Made by a program: the position numbers and the translations under genes. Below, one piece after another: positions 12,956 through 16,937 of a stretch of DNA of 16,937 bases. Source of the DNA: Succinatimonas hippei (GTDB lineage Bacteria; Pseudomonadota; Gammaproteobacteria; Enterobacterales; Succinivibrionaceae); the NCBI GenBank assembly GCA_004557545.1, contig SFGV01000046.1, forward strand, positions 1-16,937, given 5' to 3'. The stretch's first letter is position 1. Every line of letters starts with the position of its first letter. The notes under the pieces were generated by a model. It searched no databases. It worked only from the letters and a program-made list of their open reading frames with translations, and was not told the origin of the DNA.

Positions 12956-15913
12956 CTAATCAGAGGTCGTCATATAGTCATAAAGCGAGTGCTCAACCTC
13001 GTTTTTAAGCTTCCACTTAAGCTCGACTATCTTGGTGCTGCCGTCTGCCTTGAGCTTGTTCTCAGCCTTCTCAAGCTCCATGTCGCCTAAAAAGTAAAAC
13101 TCCTTGCCCTCGTCCTGCTGTTTGGTGTTCTTGCGCATAAAAAGCCCGACGCGTATTCCAAGTTCTTTGGCGTGGATCATCTTGGTCACATCAGAGGAGC
13201 TGGTAGTCCGGCTGTTTTTTGACATGGTGATTAGCTCGCCTGGCGAAATGAAACGATCCTCATACCTGACCGCGGCGTTAACATTCGTTCCTTTCACGTA
13301 ATTGATAAAGATCGGGAAGGATTTGGTCTTCTCATCGTATTTGTAGCCGCTGATGTTCTGGGGCACCGGCGATACATCCCAGTTTAAGAGCCTGGCGACA
13401 TCACGGTAGCTATACCCGCGACCGATGGTGAGCATGCTCCCTGTGTAACGATCCTTATAATCGCGCTCATAGCGTGAAAGTCCCAGGCTCACCAGATCTG
13501 CTACCTGACCGTGGAACACGGGGTTTTTAAGCATGGCGCTCATCATGTCAGATCTCATCATGGTTCCCTTTTCTGATCTTTTTACCAGTACACACTCGTT
13601 AAAGAGATTTACGCCCTGCTCGAATGTTCCGGACATGATGTTAAAAAGATTGGTCTCATCAACGCGTTCGCTCTCAATTGAGTACTCGCGTAAAAGCGCC
13701 TCTTTTGTGTAGGCTATAAGATCATCACTGTTATCAAGCATTCCTCTCAGCATCAAAAGCTCATGCGGTCTTTTGCCTGAGACAAAGCGGCATGAGATGA
13801 ACTGCTCCACAAGCTCTTCTTTTGAATTGAGGCTTTGCGCGTCCTTGTACTCAGGCTCGTATTTTTTAAGGAAGGTGTGGTAGCAGCGAAGTTGGCGGTT
13901 GTCAAAGAGCCTTAGGATATCCATCCCCGATGACTGGTCATACTCAAAGATACTCGGGATATGCCCAAGACGCTCCTTTAAATCCTGATAGTTCTTCTTG
14001 ATATTGGAGATCTGGCTGAAATTGGTGGTATCTATCGACTCGTAGATGCGTTTTTTTGAGATCGCGTCAAAATGGATGGTGGAAAATCCTTTGATAACCC
14101 TGGATCCTTCCGCGACATAGCGCCGGTAATTGTCCTTTGACCAGGATTTGTCACCTGACAGCGCCAGGGGAACCATAAAGTTGTTACGGTAATTGGCGAT
14201 GAAGTCGATGATGACCGTAAACTCCTTTCCCTGATAACGCCGGAGTCCGCGGCCCAGCTGCTGGACGAAAACTATCGGAGACTCGGTGGGGCGCAACAGG
14301 ATCACCTGATTTACGCATGGTATGTCGATACCCTCGTTGAAGATCTCCTGCGAGAGTATGTAATCAAGGTAATCCCCGTCATCAGCCTCAAGCCGCTCTA
14401 CCGCTCTCTCACGCTCCTGCTGTGAGTCAGCCCCTGAGAGCGCCAGAGTGCGATAACCATGGTCGTTTAGCTTTAAAGACAGCTCCTTCGCCTCTTTTAT
14501 ACTCCTGCAGAAGATCAGGCCGTGGACTTTTTTTCCGCTGTATTTGTAGTATTCGGCTGTCTCGATAATATGTCTGACCCGCTCATCGGACACCAGATAT
14601 GAAAAGTCCGTTTCCTCATCAAGGCTCTGCCCGTTAACACTGATATCGCTTACCCCAAAATAGTGAAAAGGACAGATAAGAGGTTTTTCAAGCTCATCGC
14701 TTTCTAACGCGTCCTGAAGCCTTATCTCAAGGGCAATATTGTGGTCAAAGAGCGTGAAGATGTCCTCGGTATCCTTGGAATTTCTGGTTCTCTCAGGGGT
14801 GGCGGTCATTCCCAGAAGCATTTTCGGGGTGAACCAGGAAATTATCTCTTTATAGGACGCGGCCTCGCTGTGGTGGGCCTCATCGATGATCACAAACTCA
14901 AAGCGGTCAGGCTCAAACCCTTTGAGCACATTTTCCTTTGAGACACTCTGCACGGTCCCAAAAACAAAGTCAGCGTCAGTCTCCCTGCTGCTTCCGCTTA
15001 AGAGTCCGCAGGTCACCTTGCCTTCAAATACCCTTTTAAAACTTTCAAGTGACTTTCTGGCTATCTGCTCGCGGTGGACTAAAAAGAGCACGCTTCTTGC
15101 GTTAAGCTCTCTCATGGCAAGCGCGGCCGCGTAGGTCTTTCCGGTTCCGGTGGCGGAGATCAAAAGAGCGCGTTTCTCACCTCTTTCTATCAGGTTTTTC
15201 AGGTTCTCGATAAACCTGCGCTGCATGCTGTTTGGTTTGATTTTATCCTCTGCACGCGCGGTATTTTTTGGGAACAGCTTTTCGCGCTTCTTTCTGGCCT
15301 CTTCATATAGCGCGGCATAATCCTTCAGCGCCTCTTTTATATCCTGTCCCTGGTTCCAGAGGTTTTCAAAATACCTGCGGACCATTTTGGTCAACGCACC
15401 ATGTTCAGAACAAACCAATCTCACATTCCATTCCTGATTTACGCACAGCGCATTATTTGTAAGATTGGAGCTACCAATTATCAGATGCGATGTGTGATCT
15501 GATTTCGAGAACAGATATCCTTTGGTGTGGAATCCCGCATTCTTACAGCGATACATGCGGATCTGAAGATTTTTCAGATACATGAGTGACTCAAAGGCTC
15601 TTGGTTCTGTAAACGTAAGGTAATCAGATGTCAGTAGTCTTCCTTTGACCCCGCTTGCGTCAAGATCCTTTAATACCCCTAACAAAAGATGAATCCCAGG
15701 CCAGTTGACAAAGGCTACACTGAAATCATAGCCATTGCAGTTTTCTAGCTCTTTTTCAATGGCTGTCACGACCTTTATATTTTTCTCATCTATGTTGGTC
15801 AGGATACAGGGAGCGCTCTCAGGCGCACTGGCAAGCGAGTTGTCATTTAAAAACGAGTATTCAAGCTGTCTTTTTATCTCCGAAACCAGAGCGTCTGAAA
15901 GCGTGTCGTCCAT
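12956..15913 (-). CDS. PLD-like nuclease / SF2 helicase with DUF3427-type C-terminus
   Basis: This 985-aa protein joins three parts. Residues about 45-190 form a phospholipase D-like domain with one catalytic set: H129 and K131 in FHTKGYLF, then GSSNLTNNAL (147-156) and E161. With only one HxK motif it would need a dimer for a full site. Residues about 225-585 are a superfamily 2 helicase core: Walker A ATGTGKT (254-260), DEAH at 344-347, TAT (369-371), motif V around NEGIDIP (526-532) and motif VI QQLGRGLRR (551-559). The C-terminal 380 or so residues match the DUF3427-type region usually fused to this architecture. Such proteins are often found among restriction-like and phage-defence genes, but the function is not established. 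GAGG lies five bases before the ATG, beside a strong hairpin. The gene is convergent with mrcA and follows a nuclease-type gene on the same strand. Confidence 0.85.
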   Translation of the reverse strand: MDDTLSDALVSEIKRQLEYSFLNDNSLASAPESAPCILTNIDEKNIKVVTAIEKELENCNGYDFSVAFVNWPGIHLLLGVLKDLDASGVKGRLLTSDYLTFTEPRAFESLMYLKNLQIRMYRCKNAGFHTKGYLFSKSDHTSHLIIGSSNLTNNALCVNQEWNVRLVCSEHGALTKMVRRYFENLWNQGQDIKEALKDYAALYEEARKKREKLFPKNTARAEDKIKPNSMQRRFIENLKNLIERGEKRALLISATGTGKTYAAALAMRELNARSVLFLVHREQIARKSLESFKRVFEGKVTCGLLSGSSRETDADFVFGTVQSVSKENVLKGFEPDRFEFVIIDEAHHSEAASYKEIISWFTPKMLLGMTATPERTRNSKDTEDIFTLFDHNIALEIRLQDALESDELEKPLICPFHYFGVSDISVNGQSLDEETDFSYLVSDERVRHIIETAEYYKYSGKKVHGLIFCRSIKEAKELSLKLNDHGYRTLALSGADSQQERERAVERLEADDGDYLDYILSQEIFNEGIDIPCVNQVILLRPTESPIVFVQQLGRGLRRYQGKEFTVIIDFIANYRNNFMVPLALSGDKSWSKDNYRRYVAEGSRVIKGFSTIHFDAISKKRIYESIDTTNFSQISNIKKNYQDLKERLGHIPSIFEYDQSSGMDILRLFDNRQLRCYHTFLKKYEPEYKDAQSLNSKEELVEQFISCRFVSGKRPHELLMLRGMLDNSDDLIAYTKEALLREYSIESERVDETNLFNIMSGTFEQGVNLFNECVLVKRSEKGTMMRSDMMSAMLKNPVFHGQVADLVSLGLSRYERDYKDRYTGSMLTIGRGYSYRDVARLLNWDVSPVPQNISGYKYDEKTKSFPIFINYVKGTNVNAAVRYEDRFISPGELITMSKNSRTTSSSDVTKMIHAKELGIRVGLFMRKNTKQQDEGKEFYFLGDMELEKAENKLKADGSTKIVELKWKLKNEVEHSLYDYMTTSD

Positions 15914-15925
15914 TTTTACCTCATT

Positions 15926-15949
15926 CTGCTATCCTCTCCAGGATAGCAG
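15926..15949. repeat. perfect hairpin beside the helicase ribosome binding site
   Basis: CTGCTATCCT (15926-15935) and AGGATAGCAG (15940-15949) form a 10-bp perfect stem with a 4-base loop; ATT/AAT extends it after one bulged base. In the helicase mRNA it ends three bases before the GAGG site (15919-15922) and 12 bases before the ATG, close enough to affect ribosome access. On the plus strand a T run follows only after about nine bases, so it is a poor terminator in that direction. Confidence 0.75.
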
Positions 15950-15952
15950 CAA

Positions 15953-15979
15953 TGGATCTTTTTTTAAGTGGATCTTTTT
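15953..15979. repeat. direct repeat of TGGATCTTTTT
   Basis: Two exact 11-base copies stand at 15953-15963 and 15969-15979, a 16-base period. On the helicase strand they read AAAAAGATCCA and fall in the expected 5' leader, upstream of the hairpin. They could be binding sites or a chance product of low-complexity sequence. Confidence 0.6.
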
Positions 15980-15989
15980 ATTTCCAAAT

Positions 15990-16023
15990 CTATCCTTTAT
16001 CCAAAAGATGCCAGGATAGACAA
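15990..16023 (-). promoter_or_regulatory. candidate helicase promoter overlapped by an AGGATAG inverted pair
   Basis: On the minus strand TTGTCT (16018-16023) and GATAAA (15996-16001) are separated by 16 bases and match the sigma-70 hexamers at 4 of 6 positions each. The inverted heptamer copies CTATCCT (15990-15996) and AGGATAG (16013-16019) touch the -10 and overlap the -35. A protein bound to this pair would cover the promoter. The promoter itself is only moderate. Confidence 0.4.
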
Positions 16024-16221
16024 GAAAAAACCAAATGCAAAAGCAGATATGCTTTGACCTATGACTTCATTCATCACGCCGCTCTGAAATAGTTTATTGC
16101 TCAATGAGAATTTCCGAGTAAAAACACCGCTCTCCGGTACTTGAAGCAATGCTTATGGAAATATTGGAAAGATCCGTTAAGAAACCCCATACCGGTTCAG
16201 ATCCTGCTAAAGCTTACTTCC

Positions 16222-16937
16222 TTATTTCAGCCTTTTGTTCCTCACAAAACAGCTCTTGCCGGAGAACACGATCGCGACCGCGGAGGCCTTGTAAACGTTG
16301 GGACGTGTAATAAAGGAGCTGGCGTATCCCTTCCTTTCAATCTGCTCAATGGCCTTATTGGCCTCAAGATCCATGTGATTTGGATCTTTTGATACCTTAA
16401 GTTCAATTACCATGCCGCTCATATAATTGTCATAGCTGAACTTTAGGTCAGCGTAACCATCTCCCGCTTCCTGCTCGACCTGAAAATCTGTGATAATTCC
16501 ATCGAGACTAGCGAGAATGACAGTCATAAAACCTTCATAAAAGTTTTCAGGTCTGCTTTTGTTTGCGTAGACCCTCAGCGATATGTATGGCACAAGCAAA
16601 CTGCCTATAAGCTCCTGTGCTTTAAGGTTATCCCCGTCTGAAAGAGCCTTGAGGATGTCATAATTCCTGTTGTCCGCAGTCAGGGCGTCCATGAAGCTTG
16701 CCTGAATGCTCTCGTCAAAACATTTTTTGATCTCAAGGTTTGGAATTTTAACTTTGTAGTCGTTACCGTCAGGGTTCTCAACCGCGGTCAGGTAGCCGGT
16801 ATGCAGGAGCAGTGACCACATGTCATTGACGTTATGCTGGCTCAGAGAGTCATAGTTCATCGAGTCGTTTACAGTGATTGTGATGTCCTTGCCATCATAC
16901 AAATCCTGAAGCTTCTGGTTGTCATTCTCGCTTAAAA
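16222..16937 (-). CDS. C-terminal part of AAA-ATPase with PD-(D/E)XK nuclease domain (partial)
   Basis: The reading frame ends at 16222 and stays open to the window edge, so the 5' end is missing; a TTG at 16902 is not the true start because in-frame codons continue upstream. The visible 238 or so residues match the C-terminal region of the AAA-ATPase-like/DUF1703 family: a W-x-LL-x2-TGYL segment (DMWSLLLHTGYLTAVE) followed by a PD-(D/E)XK fold, with the Asp of DGYADLKF and the ExK of VIELKVSK as the likely catalytic residues, and a later Gln in AIEQIERKGY as often seen in this group. The missing N-terminus should hold the P-loop ATPase. These genes are common and mobile in anaerobic gut bacteria; their function is unproven, with nuclease or toxin-like roles proposed. 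It lies 309 bp upstream of the helicase gene on the same strand. Confidence 0.8.
   Translation of the reverse strand, partial: LSENDNQKLQDLYDGKDITITVNDSMNYDSLSQHNVNDMWSLLLHTGYLTAVENPDGNDYKVKIPNLEIKKCFDESIQASFMDALTADNRNYDILKALSDGDNLKAQELIGSLLVPYISLRVYANKSRPENFYEGFMTVILASLDGIITDFQVEQEAGDGYADLKFSYDNYMSGMVIELKVSKDPNHMDLEANKAIEQIERKGYASSFITRPNVYKASAVAIVFSGKSCFVRNKRLK

Larger units (their letters stand above)
15914..16221. promoter_or_regulatory. 308-bp control region of the helicase gene, rich in repeats
   Basis: No gene is seen here on either strand, and the stretch is richer in A and T than its neighbours. It holds a perfect 10-bp hairpin next to the helicase start, four copies of the heptamer AGGATAG or its complement, two direct copies of TGGATCTTTTT, a candidate promoter, and further small hairpins at 16040-16055 (AAAGCA/TGCTTT) and 16126-16138 (ACCG/CGGT followed on the minus strand by a T run). 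The last could be a weak terminator for the upstream nuclease gene. Confidence 0.55.

Noticed and set aside
15926..15965. Plus-strand intrinsic terminator at the hairpin before the helicase gene
   Set aside because: The T run begins about nine bases after the stem and no plus-strand gene leads into it; a leader or operator role fits better.
16902..16902. TTG as start of the nuclease gene at the right edge
   Set aside because: The frame stays open upstream to the window end and the protein lacks its N-terminal ATPase domain, so the gene is simply cut by the window.

Overview
The window looks like chromosomal DNA of a gammaproteobacterium. The strongest clue is the minus-strand block aroK-aroB-damX-rpe-gph-trpS (10149 down to 4124), which follows the order known from E. 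coli and relatives, with mrcA (PBP1A) divergent from it. DamX (SPOR domain) and the close match of AroK (173 aa), Rpe (225 aa) and TrpS (334 aa) to the E. coli protein lengths support this. Two genes or gene sets expected in that arrangement are missing here: dam is absent between damX and rpe, and the pilMNOPQ/hofMNOPQ block is absent between mrcA and aroK. A reduced gut-type lineage such as Succinivibrionaceae would fit, but that placement is inference.

Layout from left to right. (1) 1-1670: an IS4-superfamily (IS1634-like) insertion sequence with a full-length DDE transposase on the minus strand; its left end is at or beyond the window edge. (2) 1624-2015: a non-coding stretch with the transposase promoter and the terminator of the next gene. 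(3) 2016-4064: a divergent pair, a NudF-like Nudix hydrolase (minus) and a cyclic amidohydrolase best read as dihydroorotase (plus). (4) 4073-4112: a bidirectional terminator between the dihydroorotase and trpS. (5) 4124-10149: the tightly packed aroK operon, with overlaps or short gaps except for 151 bp before trpS. (6) 10150-10327: the divergent control region of aroK and mrcA, holding a strong palindrome. (7) 10328-12907: mrcA, followed by a second bidirectional terminator. (8) 12956-16937: an accessory segment on the minus strand with a large PLD-nuclease/SF2-helicase/DUF3427-type protein, a 308-bp control region full of repeats, and the 3' part of an AAA-ATPase/PD-(D/E)XK (DUF1703-type) gene that runs off the window.

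How the genes work together. AroB and AroK supply two steps of the shikimate pathway. DamX links the operon to the division septum. Rpe and Gph serve pentose-phosphate metabolism and phosphoglycolate salvage. TrpS charges tRNA-Trp, so the operon runs from the start of aromatic synthesis to use of tryptophan. MrcA polymerises and crosslinks peptidoglycan.

The accessory nuclease/helicase pair is the part most likely to hold something less described. Its control region has four copies of the heptamer AGGATAG arranged as two inverted pairs. One pair overlaps a candidate promoter and the other forms a perfect hairpin beside the helicase ribosome binding site. I found no tRNA, rRNA or CRISPR array.
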